From Promineifilum sp. (lineage in GTDB: Bacteria > Chloroflexota > Anaerolineae > Promineifilales > Promineifilaceae), in contig JAGOZU010000021.1 in the NCBI GenBank assembly GCA_018058545.1, forward strand, positions 1 to 40,778: a DNA stretch of 40,778 bases. Direction: 5' to 3'. Each line of letters opens with the position of its first letter. Within the stretch, counting starts at the first letter, position 1. Below the pieces are notes generated by a model, which saw only the letters and a program-made list of their open reading frames with translations, had not been told where the DNA came from and did no database searches. Shown here in pieces: positions 23,356-30,913 of this stretch. Position numbers and translations under genes: made by a program.

Positions 23356-24094
23356 CCTCTTTTGTCGGTAGTAGCTCGTGTTTTCTCATATGGTTAAAAT
23401 CTTTTCTGATAGTTTCAATTGACACTGTTTCCACTTCGGCAATTTTCGCTTGGGTTAGTCCTTTGGGAATGTAGTCTTTTATGATTTTATCCCATCGTTC
23501 CAAGCGTGATGGCCTAATCCCAAGCCGCCTTGCACGTATTCCCAAGGCGTTTTCATCCATTTCAATGGCGGCCCTGTCTGGATGCTCTTGAGGCCGCTTA
23601 ATCGCCTCATCCTCATCCTTGGCCGCGCTATCCCGCTTTGCCGTTACAAGCCCGCCCCACTCTTGTTGTAAGCGCATATCTAACTGTTGGGCTATGTGTG
23701 TGAAGTCCGGGAGTTCGCTGTAAAGCTCTCGCTGCCATTCTGGTAGTTGCATGACTGCCTTCTTGTAAGCCGCAAGCCGCTCGCTGTTTTGGCCGTCGTA
23801 TGCCGGTATCAGCTTGAGGCTGTACCCCCACTGACCGCCTGTCATCGTCGGCGATAAAACAACATCATAGAACACCCACCCATCCAAAAAAAATCTGTAT
23901 TTGCGCGTATCCCCGATTTCCGTAATAGTATAGTCAAAGTGAGCCAATGAGCCGACGGCCCATAGTATGACCCGTTCCATCGCCCATTTCGCTTCATTTA
24001 AATTCAGTGTTTTCAATGCTTCGTACACAACACACCCCATACAAAAAGCCGCCTGAATTGTCACAGACGGCCTTGAGTGTGCTATACTACTCAT
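23333..24094 (-). CDS. first gene of the element, C-terminal HTH, unknown function
   Basis: 253 residues from the ATG at 24094; upstream alternatives are ATG 24109 and TTG 24127. The N-terminal two-thirds (AKWAMERVILWAVGSLAHFD, then GQWGYSLKLIPAY) is a mixed domain I do not recognise. The C-terminus RPSRLERWDKIIKDYIPKGL then TQAKIAEVETVSIETIRKD is a clear helix-turn-helix. An extended -10 promoter lies upstream, so it is probably the master regulator or replication initiator of the operon. Confidence 0.75.
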   Translation of the reverse strand: MSSIAHSRPSVTIQAAFCMGCVVYEALKTLNLNEAKWAMERVILWAVGSLAHFDYTITEIGDTRKYRFFLDGWVFYDVVLSPTMTGGQWGYSLKLIPAYDGQNSERLAAYKKAVMQLPEWQRELYSELPDFTHIAQQLDMRLQQEWGGLVTAKRDSAAKDEDEAIKRPQEHPDRAAIEMDENALGIRARRLGIRPSRLERWDKIIKDYIPKGLTQAKIAEVETVSIETIRKDFNHMRKHELLPTKEATPKTTP

Positions 24095-24120
24095 GTCAGC
24101 CGCCCGCATCGGTTGACCAT

Positions 24121-24171
24121 GCCCCAAAATGCTTCTACATTGTTGGGGCCTTTCTTTCCTTGATTATATCA
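24121..24171 (-). promoter_or_regulatory. extended -10 promoter and leader of the element's operon
   Basis: On the minus strand TGATATAAT (24163-24171) is an extended -10. CCCCAA and TTGGGG (24122-24127 and 24142-24147) form a 6-bp inverted repeat in the leader. Transcription from here would run through the regulatory and RepA-like genes. Confidence 0.6.
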
Positions 24172-24248
24172 CGTTGCCGCCCCCCGCTCTGCCAGTGGGA
24201 ATTCCCCCACAAACAAGATAAGCCTATTGGTATTAGTTTGGGCTTGTA

Positions 24249-24258
24249 AATATGATGT
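24249..24258. repeat. attR core, 10-bp direct repeat AATATGATGT
   Basis: Second copy of the att core. Reading AAT-ATG-ATG-TGC-TGG restores N-M-M-C-W and joins the two deacylase halves in frame. Confidence 0.88.
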
Positions 24259-25700
24259 GCTGGGCCAACGAGTCGCTCATCCACGACGGCCGCTCGCAAT
24301 CCGACATCCGCCAGGGGGTGACGCTGGAAATATTGGGCGAGGGCTGGTCGATGGGGCCGCTCAACGACGAACTCAAGGCTTACACGAAGGATCTGCAAGG
24401 TGACATCCGCTACGATATCGAGTGGACAACCCTGCGTGAGTACCTGGAGTATCTCGTCCGGCGCGGCGTATCGACCAACGTGGCCTCGTTCGTCGGCGCG
24501 GGTGGCGTGCGGGCCAACGTACTGGGCTTCGCCGACCGGCGGCCGACGCCCGACGAGCTGGCGCGGATGCAGACGCTCGTCCGGCAGGCGATGGCTGAGG
24601 GCGCCGTCGGCCTGTCGGCGGCGCTCATCTATGCCCCCGACAGCTACGCCAACACGGACGAACTGATCGCCCTGGCCACGGCCACGGCCGAATACGACGG
24701 CCTGTTCGCCGCCCATCTGCGCAGCGAGGGCGAGACGTTCCTGGAGGCGCTGGATGAGTTCCTGACCATCGTGGTCACGTCCGGCATCCGCGGCGAAATC
24801 TATCACCTGAAGGCATCGGGGCGACGAAACTGGCCCAAGCTGGAGAAGGCGATCGCCCGTGTCGAGGAGGCGCGGGCCGCGGGGCTGCTCGTCACGGCCG
24901 ACATGTATACCTATCACGCCTCGGCCACCGGGCTGGACGCGATGATGCCCGGCTGGGTGCAGGAGGGCGGCCATGACGCCTGGGTGGAGCGGCTGCGCGA
25001 TCCGGCCGTGCGCGAGCGATTGAAGCGCGAGATCGCCCTGCCCAGCGCCGATTGGGAGAACTCCTACCACGAGGCGGGCGACGCATCGAAAGTGCTGTGC
25101 GTTAGCTTCAGGAACGACGCGCTCAAGCCGCTGACCGGCAAGTCATTGGGCGAGATCGCCGCCCTGCGGGGGACCGACCCCATCGAGACGGCGATGGACC
25201 TGGTCATCGAAGACGACAGCCGCGTCGGCTGCGTCTACTTCACCATGTCGGAAGAGAACGTGCGGCGCGAGATCGGCCTGCCGTGGGTCAGCTTCTGCTC
25301 CGACTCGGCCTCGCTCGCGCCGGAGGGCGTCTTCCTGCGCTCCAATCCCCATCCCCGCGCCTACGGCAGCTTCGCCCGACTGCTGGGCAAGTACGCACGC
25401 GACGAAAAGTTGCTCTCGCTGGAGGAGGCGGTGCGGCGGCTGTCGGCGCTCCCGGCCGATAATCTGCGACTCGACCGGCGCGGCCGCCTGCTGCCCGGCC
25501 ATTTCGCCGACGTAGTCATCTTCGACCCGGAGACGATTCAGGATCACGCCACCTTCGATCGGCCGCATCAGTACGCCACCGGCGTGCGCGATGTGCTGGT
25601 CAACGGCGTGGCCGTCCTGCGCGACGGCGAGCACACGGGAGCCATGCCGGGGCGAGTGGTCGATGGGCCGGGTAGCGCAACTAGCAAGCGTGCCGGTTAA
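24249..25700 (+). pseudogene. N-acyl-D-amino-acid deacylase, 3' fragment
   Basis: About 480 codons after the att core: CWANESLIHDGRSQSDIRQG, then VTLEILGEGWSMGPLN, the family's characteristic entry, with metal and substrate motifs in LFAAHLRSEGETFLEAL and EIYHLKASGRRNWPKL and a C-terminal LLPGHFADVVIFDPETI. This subfamily has a W-x-x-E type segment where classical D-aminoacylases carry HxH. There is no ribosome binding site before the ATG at 24252, so it is probably silent while the element is inserted and functional after excision. Confidence 0.92.
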
Positions 25701-25730
25701 AAAGCCAACGCTATCATGTAATTCCAGATT

Positions 25731-26696
25731 ATGGACAATACATTTATGCACCCCATGCACTACCAGGGTCGGAACGACAACGCGCGTATGCTCGCCCTGA
25801 CGCGCGAACATCCTGAGGGTCACGCTCACGTGGCTGACCTGCCGTATCGCCTTTGTTCGTGGGCTTTCGATAACCCTGCCAACGTTGGGTTATGGGAGGA
25901 TGAACGCGGCCGTCTGTTGGCTTGGGCGGTTCTGCAGCCGCCGTTTTGGACGTTCGAATACGGGCTTCACACGGATGCGCCGCCTGACGCCCTCGCCGTC
26001 ATCCTGAACTGGGGTGATGCGCAGGCTCGAACGCTTCTTGATACACCTTATGGCCGTCCGGCGTGGTTCGTTCCTGTACCAGAGGGGAATGAAGGGCGGC
26101 GGCAGACCTTGGAGGCTTTCGGCTACCGGCCGCAGGATACAGTGGAAAATCCATGGTCTCAAGTCACGCTGGCACTAACCGCGGACGTCGTCCTGCCGCC
26201 TTGCCCAGTCAGGGACGGCTACCGGCTCCGGCAACTACGAGGCGAAGCAGAAGTTCCAGCTTACGTTTCCCTGCACCGCGCCGTATTCCATAGCACCAAC
26301 ATGACCGAAGGGTGGCGGCATAAAATCATCCATCATCCCGCCTACGAGCCGGAACTTGACCTGGTTGTCGAGGCTCAATCCGGCGAGCTGGCGGCCTTTT
26401 GCATCGCCTGGCTCATGGACCAGCCGATAATGGTCGATGGTCGGTCATCGCGTGTCGGTCAGATCGAACCGATTGGCGTTCGCGAGGAAAACCGTCGGCA
26501 CGGTTTGGCGTGGGCTATCCTGGCCGAGACTGTTCGCCGATTGCGCCGGATGGGCGCAGAAACAGTGCTTGTGCAGACCGACAACTATCGCGATCGCGCC
26601 TATAGCTTTTATCAGGTTGCCGGCTTTCGTATCGTCGAGCATATCACCCTCTATCGCAAGGATTTCGCACCGGCGGATTGGAAGAGCGATGAGTAA
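25731..26696 (+). CDS. GNAT-family N-acetyltransferase, two-domain
   Basis: 321 residues, about twice the length of a single GNAT domain. The C-terminal half has the acetyl-CoA loop in IGVREENRRHGLAWAILAE and the end motif RAYSFYQVAGFRIVEHITLY. The N-terminal half (HVADLPYRLCSWAFDNPANV) looks like a degenerate GNAT copy, as in many tandem GNAT proteins. Acceptor unknown. The ribosome binding site is weak; ATG codons at 25746 and 25755 are alternatives. Confidence 0.85.
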   Translation: MDNTFMHPMHYQGRNDNARMLALTREHPEGHAHVADLPYRLCSWAFDNPANVGLWEDERGRLLAWAVLQPPFWTFEYGLHTDAPPDALAVILNWGDAQARTLLDTPYGRPAWFVPVPEGNEGRRQTLEAFGYRPQDTVENPWSQVTLALTADVVLPPCPVRDGYRLRQLRGEAEVPAYVSLHRAVFHSTNMTEGWRHKIIHHPAYEPELDLVVEAQSGELAAFCIAWLMDQPIMVDGRSSRVGQIEPIGVREENRRHGLAWAILAETVRRLRRMGAETVLVQTDNYRDRAYSFYQVAGFRIVEHITLYRKDFAPADWKSDE

Positions 26697-26809
26697 GCGT
26701 GACCAATATCGCCTCTACCTGCGGCCGAGTCGCGCCAATCGGGATCGTCCGATCCATCCTCGGTGCTCATACCTATAGAGCGGCAGACGTAGATGAAATC
26801 ATGGGTAAT

Positions 26810-26837
26810 AATTTACCATGAAGACAATCGGTAAATT
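26810..26837. promoter_or_regulatory. AT-rich inverted repeat between genes
   Basis: AATTTACC (26810-26817) and GGTAAATT (26830-26837) are perfect inverted copies, with another TTTACC at 26855. It lies between the GNAT gene end and the GAP-family gene end, so it may be a structured 3' region. No T tract follows. Confidence 0.3.
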
Positions 26838-26899
26838 GTCCTCGACTTGCAATATTTACCAAGGTTAGCAGGACAGCAGATCGCCTCAATAGATCCAAA

Positions 26900-27580
26900 T
26901 CAGAACAGCCCCGTGATACCCTGATAGAGAAACAGCAAGCCAAACACCAGCGACACGACCATGACGATACGGTCGTTATGGATCTCCAGCCAGCCGCCAA
27001 ACGACTTAAGCCAGACTTTGGCCCGATTGGGCAGAATGAGGCGAATGAGAATGGGGATGATCAGCAAGGATTGGGCCAGCAGGATATACCCCAGAAACAC
27101 GAGAAAGGTCTCCCGTATCCCTAATTGCGCGCCATCGATGACACTGAGCGCGCCCAGGGTGAAAACCCACAATTTAACCGCGATCAGAATAAAGCCCGCG
27201 CCGAAGAGCAGGGCGCGCAAGGGAGTCAACCCGTCCAGCATCGTCAGCCACTTGGGCGGCGGGGCGTCGGGATCGGGCTCCTTGGCCCACTTCTTGTAAG
27301 CAGTGGTCAGCAGCAACAGGCCGAGCACCAGCAAGAGCGTGGACTTGATGGCGCTCAGGTTCCCGCTTGCGTCGGCCGGATCGCCGCTGCCGCCGGTGAT
27401 GATGAGCTGGAACAGGATGCCCTGGGTCAGACGCGCCAGGGTCATGCCCAGCACGAAGGCAATGGCCTTCAGCGGTCCACGCTTTTCGCCGGTCAGCAAT
27501 AAAATGACGATGATGATCTGAACCGGGACAAGCGCCCCGCCGATGATGAAAGGAAGTAAGGAAACGAAGATTGAGTCCAA
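26900..27580 (-). CDS. GAP-family (Sap-like) membrane protein
   Basis: 226 residues with six hydrophobic helices: an N-terminal pair including LPFIIGGALVPVQIIIVILL, a loop with EPDPDAPPPKWL, then LFGAGFILIAVKLWVFTLGA and a final pair. The pattern GLTPLRALLFGAGFI with PPKW matches GAP-family proteins (PF11139), related to LysE-type exporters and mycobacterial Sap that helps export glycolipids. A small-molecule or lipid transport role is likely; the substrate is unknown. An AT-rich leader with TATAAT (27647-27652, minus strand) precedes it. Confidence 0.78.
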   Translation of the reverse strand: MDSIFVSLLPFIIGGALVPVQIIIVILLLTGEKRGPLKAIAFVLGMTLARLTQGILFQLIITGGSGDPADASGNLSAIKSTLLLVLGLLLLTTAYKKWAKEPDPDAPPPKWLTMLDGLTPLRALLFGAGFILIAVKLWVFTLGALSVIDGAQLGIRETFLVFLGYILLAQSLLIIPILIRLILPNRAKVWLKSFGGWLEIHNDRIVMVVSLVFGLLFLYQGITGLF

Positions 27581-27739
27581 TGGATTCCTCTTGCCGTCAA
27601 CAAATCATTATTTTCAGTGGCAGAAATTAAATTATTAAGCCTGCAAATTATAGCGTATGACAGGAGACAATCACACAAGCCCTGGTGGGCGCGCACTCAC
27701 AGACAGACCCCAATACCGGTAGCAAATCTCACAGAACAT

Positions 27740-27769
27740 TTGTTTTAATCCATCGGTCTGTGATATGCT
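27740..27769 (+). promoter_or_regulatory. sigma70-like promoter of the DinB-like gene
   Basis: TTGTTT (27740-27745), an 18-bp spacer and TATGCT (27764-27769), 42 bp before the ATG at 27811. Confidence 0.5.
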
Positions 27770-27810
27770 CCTGACGCATTATCCCAACCATTCTCACTTG
27801 GAGATTCATC

Positions 27811-28296
27811 ATGACCCAACACATTTCGGCCGAACTGTTCACCAATAACCTCTACGCCCTGCTGACCGAGACGTTCGAAAGCGTTTACGGCATCTACCTC
27901 GATGGCGGCACATCCCTGTTCGAGACACTGGCCGACATCACCCCCGAGCAGGCCTCGCGATCCACCAACGGCCGCTGCGCCACGCTGGCTGCGCAGGTCA
28001 ACCACACCCGCTTCTATCTCGACGTGCTGGAGAAGTACATGACCGAGGCCGAGGCCGAACGCGCCGACTGGGCCTCAAGCTGGCAGATAGGCGTGGTCAC
28101 GGCCGAAGAATGGGATGCCCTGAAGGCGGAGTTGCGCGACAGCTACACCCGCGTGCGAGCGCTCATGGAAGGGTTCGACTCATGGGACAACGACCACCGC
28201 ATCGGCGGCGCGCTAGGGATCGTCGTCCACACAGCCCATCATCTGGGGGAGATTCGGCAGATGTTATGCGTGCTGCGGGACAATGAATCAGCTTGA
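27811..28296 (+). CDS. DinB-like four-helix protein
   Basis: 161 residues. The pattern of a long helical bundle with metal-ligand histidines in QVNHTRFYLDVL and in VVHTAHHLGEIRQML matches the DinB/YfiT superfamily, whose three His bind a divalent metal. Members act as metal-dependent hydrolases or thiol S-transferases, and some are induced by DNA damage; which applies here is unknown. CTTGGAG lies about 11 bases before the ATG. Confidence 0.82.
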   Translation: MTQHISAELFTNNLYALLTETFESVYGIYLDGGTSLFETLADITPEQASRSTNGRCATLAAQVNHTRFYLDVLEKYMTEAEAERADWASSWQIGVVTAEEWDALKAELRDSYTRVRALMEGFDSWDNDHRIGGALGIVVHTAHHLGEIRQMLCVLRDNESA

Positions 28297-28671
28297 TCAC
28301 TTGGCTCGGATAGTAGGCAGATAGCGAATACGAACCCTTTTGGGTTGGACAGTTACCAAAGCTCCATCACCCAATTCGATGCTTCTTTCTGCCAACAAGG
28401 CCCGAAGCAAAGATACCAATGACTCAGCCTTAAGTCCTTCAATTCGGATCCGAATTACAGAGGGCTTGGATAAACCTGATAGAGCCAAAATCGCATGGAA
28501 ATCAGCGTCAAGGGTGACGACGATGCGATCTTGCTGGTTAGCCAAACGGATGAGGGTTTTGTCATCAGCGTTGGAGAGTCCCATCTCGCCAACATGAACC
28601 GCGTCTATCTCGTGCAAACGAAGTAAAGCAGCCGCCGATCGAGGCAATCCCTGATCAAGCAGCAACTTCAT
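28297..28671 (-). CDS. DUF5615 PIN-like toxin
   Basis: 124 residues. MKLLLDQGLPRSAAALLRLH, HVGEMGLSNADDKTLIRLA and VVTLDADFHAILAL contain the acidic D6, D36-D37 and D55-D57 pattern of DUF5615, a short PIN-fold (Mut7-C-like) domain thought to cleave RNA. It overlaps its partner DUF433 gene by 17 nt, the usual toxin-antitoxin arrangement with the antitoxin first. Confidence 0.9.
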   Translation of the reverse strand: MKLLLDQGLPRSAAALLRLHEIDAVHVGEMGLSNADDKTLIRLANQQDRIVVTLDADFHAILALSGLSKPSVIRIRIEGLKAESLVSLLRALLAERSIELGDGALVTVQPKRVRIRYLPTIRAK

Positions 28672-28891
28672 AAGAAAAGACCACTATGCGATCATCCAGA
28701 TTGGCTGCAGCAAAGGCCAGAGCCTGCCGAATGTCTTCACCTTCAAGCTCAGGAAACTCCCGAAAAAGCTCTTCGCGATCCGGGTAAAGAGCCAATAGCT
28801 CAAGCACTCGCTTGACGGTCAATCGCAGATCGCGAATGCATGGCTGCCCGTTCAGGCGGTCGGGGTTCGTTGTGATGCGATCAAATTCCAT
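28655..28891 (-). CDS. DUF433 antitoxin
   Basis: 78 residues. RITTNPDRLNGQPCIRDLRL and VKRVLELLALYPDREELFRE are the signature of DUF433, a winged-helix-like antitoxin that usually precedes DUF5615. It should bind and inhibit the neighbouring PIN-like toxin and repress the operon. A minus-strand TATAAT (28933-28938) lies inside the near-palindrome GAGATAATTATACTC about 42 bp upstream, a plausible promoter-operator. Confidence 0.92.
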   Translation of the reverse strand: MEFDRITTNPDRLNGQPCIRDLRLTVKRVLELLALYPDREELFREFPELEGEDIRQALAFAAANLDDRIVVFSYEVAA

Positions 28892-28927
28892 GATAGTCCC
28901 TTGAAGACAAATTTTGAGGCGTGTTTG

Positions 28928-28942
28928 AGATAATTATACTCG
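28928..28942 (-). promoter_or_regulatory. -10 box within a near-palindrome, DUF433/DUF5615 operon
   Basis: GAGATAATTATACTC is palindromic except for two positions and contains TATAAT on the minus strand. Overlap of a -10 with a palindrome is typical of antitoxin-controlled promoters. Confidence 0.4.
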
Positions 28943-28998
28943 AAATTCATCCATGCGAGGGAGGACATCAACCAGGGATGACAAATCCCCTCTCATGT

Positions 28999-29757
28999 TT
29001 AGAGTTGGACCGGGGATTCTTCCACTGTTTTCAACATCGACAAACGCGCAAGAATCAAGAGCGTGGCGATAAGCATGACCAAAGCCACGATCTGCACCAC
29101 GTGAAACCCTCCGCCCACAAGCGGCGTCGTCTCCTTAAACGCATCCACAAACAGCCGCCCGGCGGCATAGACGGCCGCGGTCACCAGAAACGGCCGGCCA
29201 TCTATCCCACGGAAGCGAGACGAGGTAGCCGCCCACCACGCGACCAGCGCGGCCGCGCCTGCCAAAACTTCGTAGAGCTGCACCGCGTGCCGCCGCACGC
29301 CGTATTGGTTGATACCCCACGGCCGCGACGTCAGCGAACCATACCCCGCGCCACCCATGAAGTCGGCCAGGCTGACCGCCATGAGGAACACCAGCGCGCC
29401 CGGCGCCAACACATCCAGCGCGGGCCACAGCGGCAGGCGTCGCCAACGGCCGTAGAAGAAGGCCGCCGCCACCCCGATGACCATGCCCCCGGCGGCATGG
29501 TAGCCGCTGGTCAGCGGCCAGATGATGCCGAGCAGGTTGTCGTCATAGGATGACCAGTGCAACAGGACGAAGACCAGCCGCGCGCCGACGAAACCGCCCA
29601 GCAGGGCCACCGACGCGAGCGCATAATAACTTTCAGGATCATGGCCAAGCCGTCGGGCCGCCCGATCAACGGCATAGAGCGCCAGCCATATGCCAAAGAG
29701 GTAGATCAGCGGGCCTGTCGGCAGGCCGATAGGCCCGATATTGAGGTAAGGAAACAT
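28999..29757 (-). CDS. divergent Lgt-like membrane protein
   Basis: 252 residues, about seven hydrophobic helices. It has the Lgt (prolipoprotein diacylglyceryl transferase) outline: N-terminal YLNIGPIGLPTGPLIYLFGI, GARLVFVLLHW, SGYHAAGGMVIG, RPWGINQYGVRRHAVQLYE and the late helix YAAGRLFVDAFKE. The signature GRxGNFxNxE is not intact: ADFMGGAGYG stands at that place. So it is either a diverged Lgt or a related protein with another substrate. It is the last gene of the rplI-rodZ-rimO operon. Confidence 0.8.
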   Translation of the reverse strand: MFPYLNIGPIGLPTGPLIYLFGIWLALYAVDRAARRLGHDPESYYALASVALLGGFVGARLVFVLLHWSSYDDNLLGIIWPLTSGYHAAGGMVIGVAAAFFYGRWRRLPLWPALDVLAPGALVFLMAVSLADFMGGAGYGSLTSRPWGINQYGVRRHAVQLYEVLAGAAALVAWWAATSSRFRGIDGRPFLVTAAVYAAGRLFVDAFKETTPLVGGGFHVVQIVALVMLIATLLILARLSMLKTVEESPVQL

Positions 29758-29799
29758 CAGGAAATCATCGATAAAATGTTTATGCAGCCCTTCCAGGTA

Positions 29800-30333
29800 T
29801 TACTCGGCGTCGGATTCATCGGGCGGCCGCACAGTATATTCAAGCCATACGATACCGCTGGGAAAGACCCGGTGGGAGGTCAAGTCGAGCAGCTGGATCA
29901 TCGCCGGCGACGGGAGAAAAGGGCGCCCCCCACCCAGCAAGACAGGAACGATGGCCGGTTCCACGGTATCGACATAGCCCAAAGCGAGCAGGCTTTGAAA
30001 GAGTTCGCCGCCGCCGAAGAGCCAGATGTCCTTGCCGGGTTCTGAACGCAACTGATCGAGAAAAGCCGGGATATCTTTGGAAACGACGGTAACTTGAGGG
30101 TGATCTTCCTGCCGAAGCGTCTTTGAGAAAACACAGGTCTTCTTTCCCCAGAATCCGTCGGCGTCTTTCACCATCCCCTCGTAGGTAAGGCGTCCCATGA
30201 GCAGGGTGTCGAACTGGTCGAACAATGCACCGAAGTCTATCGTGGGTTCATCGACGATCCAGCCCGTTTTACCGGCCGAATCAGCGATGTATCCATCCAG
30301 ACTGCATGCGACCTGGTAGCGGATTCTGCGCAT
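29800..30333 (-). CDS. RibD C-terminal-type dihydrofolate reductase family protein
   Basis: 177 residues from the ATG at 30333 (GGAG upstream). MRRIRYQVACSLDGYIADSA, LLMGRLTYEG, TVVSKD and KDIWLFGGGELFQSLLALGY match the RibD_C/DHFR-like fold binding NADPH. Many such proteins (YwjB/YyaP type) have no proven substrate. It is in the operon between the thioredoxin-like and Lgt-like genes. Confidence 0.9.
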   Translation of the reverse strand: MRRIRYQVACSLDGYIADSAGKTGWIVDEPTIDFGALFDQFDTLLMGRLTYEGMVKDADGFWGKKTCVFSKTLRQEDHPQVTVVSKDIPAFLDQLRSEPGKDIWLFGGGELFQSLLALGYVDTVEPAIVPVLLGGGRPFLPSPAMIQLLDLTSHRVFPSGIVWLEYTVRPPDESDAE

Positions 30334-30364
30334 CAACAACTCCAATCGGGCAATTGCCCGGGGT

Positions 30365-30910
30365 TCATTCCAGCAGCTTCTCGATCCGATCCGCCAGCAC
30401 TCCCTGACTGATCGTACCGATAAGCACCTCGCGAACGACGCCGTTCCTGTCGATGAATATGGTCGTCGGCAGATTGAGGACGCCGTACAGATTATTGACC
30501 CGCATATCCTCATCGACCAGCATCGGGTAGGTCAGGCCGTGCTTTTGGACGAAGGCATCCATCGTCGCCGCCGACTCGGCCTGATTCAACCCCAGGACTG
30601 CGACCCTGCCGTCATAAAGGCGGCCGACGTTCTCAAAGTAGGGCATCTCCACCCGGCAGGGTGGGCACCACGTGGCCCAAAAGTTGAGCACCACTGGCAT
30701 GCCGTCGCCGGCCGTGAAATCGCTCAGTGTAATCGAGCGGCCGTCAATGGCCGGCAACGTGAAATCAGGGGCCAGATTGCCGACATAGGGTGCGGTGTGG
30801 AGGACCGTCGGGCCGGCATCTCCGCTCGTCTCGCGCGAGAGAACGATCCAGCCGGAGCCGATGAGAGCGGCCAGAGCGATGAGGGCGATCCATTCGAGCC
30901 GCTCACGCAT
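30365..30910 (-). CDS. TlpA-like thiol-disulfide oxidoreductase
   Basis: 181 residues. An N-terminal hydrophobic anchor (IALIALAALIGSGWIVL, residues 8-24) is followed by a redoxin domain with the C-P-P-C active site in VLNFWATWCPPCRVEMPYF and cis-Pro region LPTTIFIDRNG. It faces outside the membrane and reduces protein disulfides, for example in cytochrome c maturation. It starts 3 nt after the rimO stop. Confidence 0.93.
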   Translation of the reverse strand: MRERLEWIALIALAALIGSGWIVLSRETSGDAGPTVLHTAPYVGNLAPDFTLPAIDGRSITLSDFTAGDGMPVVLNFWATWCPPCRVEMPYFENVGRLYDGRVAVLGLNQAESAATMDAFVQKHGLTYPMLVDEDMRVNNLYGVLNLPTTIFIDRNGVVREVLIGTISQGVLADRIEKLLE

Positions 30911-30913
30911 GGC

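Larger units (their letters stand above)
16036..24258. mobile_element. 8.2-kb integrative element inserted in a deacylase gene
   Basis: The element occupies about 16048-24258 between 10-bp att copies. Eleven likely genes, all on the minus strand, run from a regulatory gene at the right end to a large serine recombinase ending at the left junction. It also encodes a tyrosine recombinase and a RepA-like helicase, plus small HTH, RHH and zinc-ribbon proteins and one membrane protein. No capsid, terminase large subunit, relaxase, type IV secretion, resistance or known defence gene was recognised. Base usage looks different from the flanks (abundant GGC, TTG and AAGGCC words), judged by eye. It is best described as an integrated plasmid-like or satellite element. 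Confidence 0.88.

Noticed and set aside
16038-24258. tRNA gene as the integration target
   Set aside because: No tRNA-like sequence at either junction; the target is clearly a protein-coding gene.
24135-25070. 311-codon minus-strand frame over the deacylase 3' fragment
   Set aside because: Shadow of a recognisable amidohydrolase on the plus strand; low-complexity Arg/Gly/Ala translation; it also crosses the att junction.
26689-26778. 29-codon plus-strand ORF overlapping the end of the GNAT gene (MSKRDQYRLYLRPSR)
   Set aside because: Could be the decayed start of a lost gene, but it has no family signal or strong ribosome binding site.
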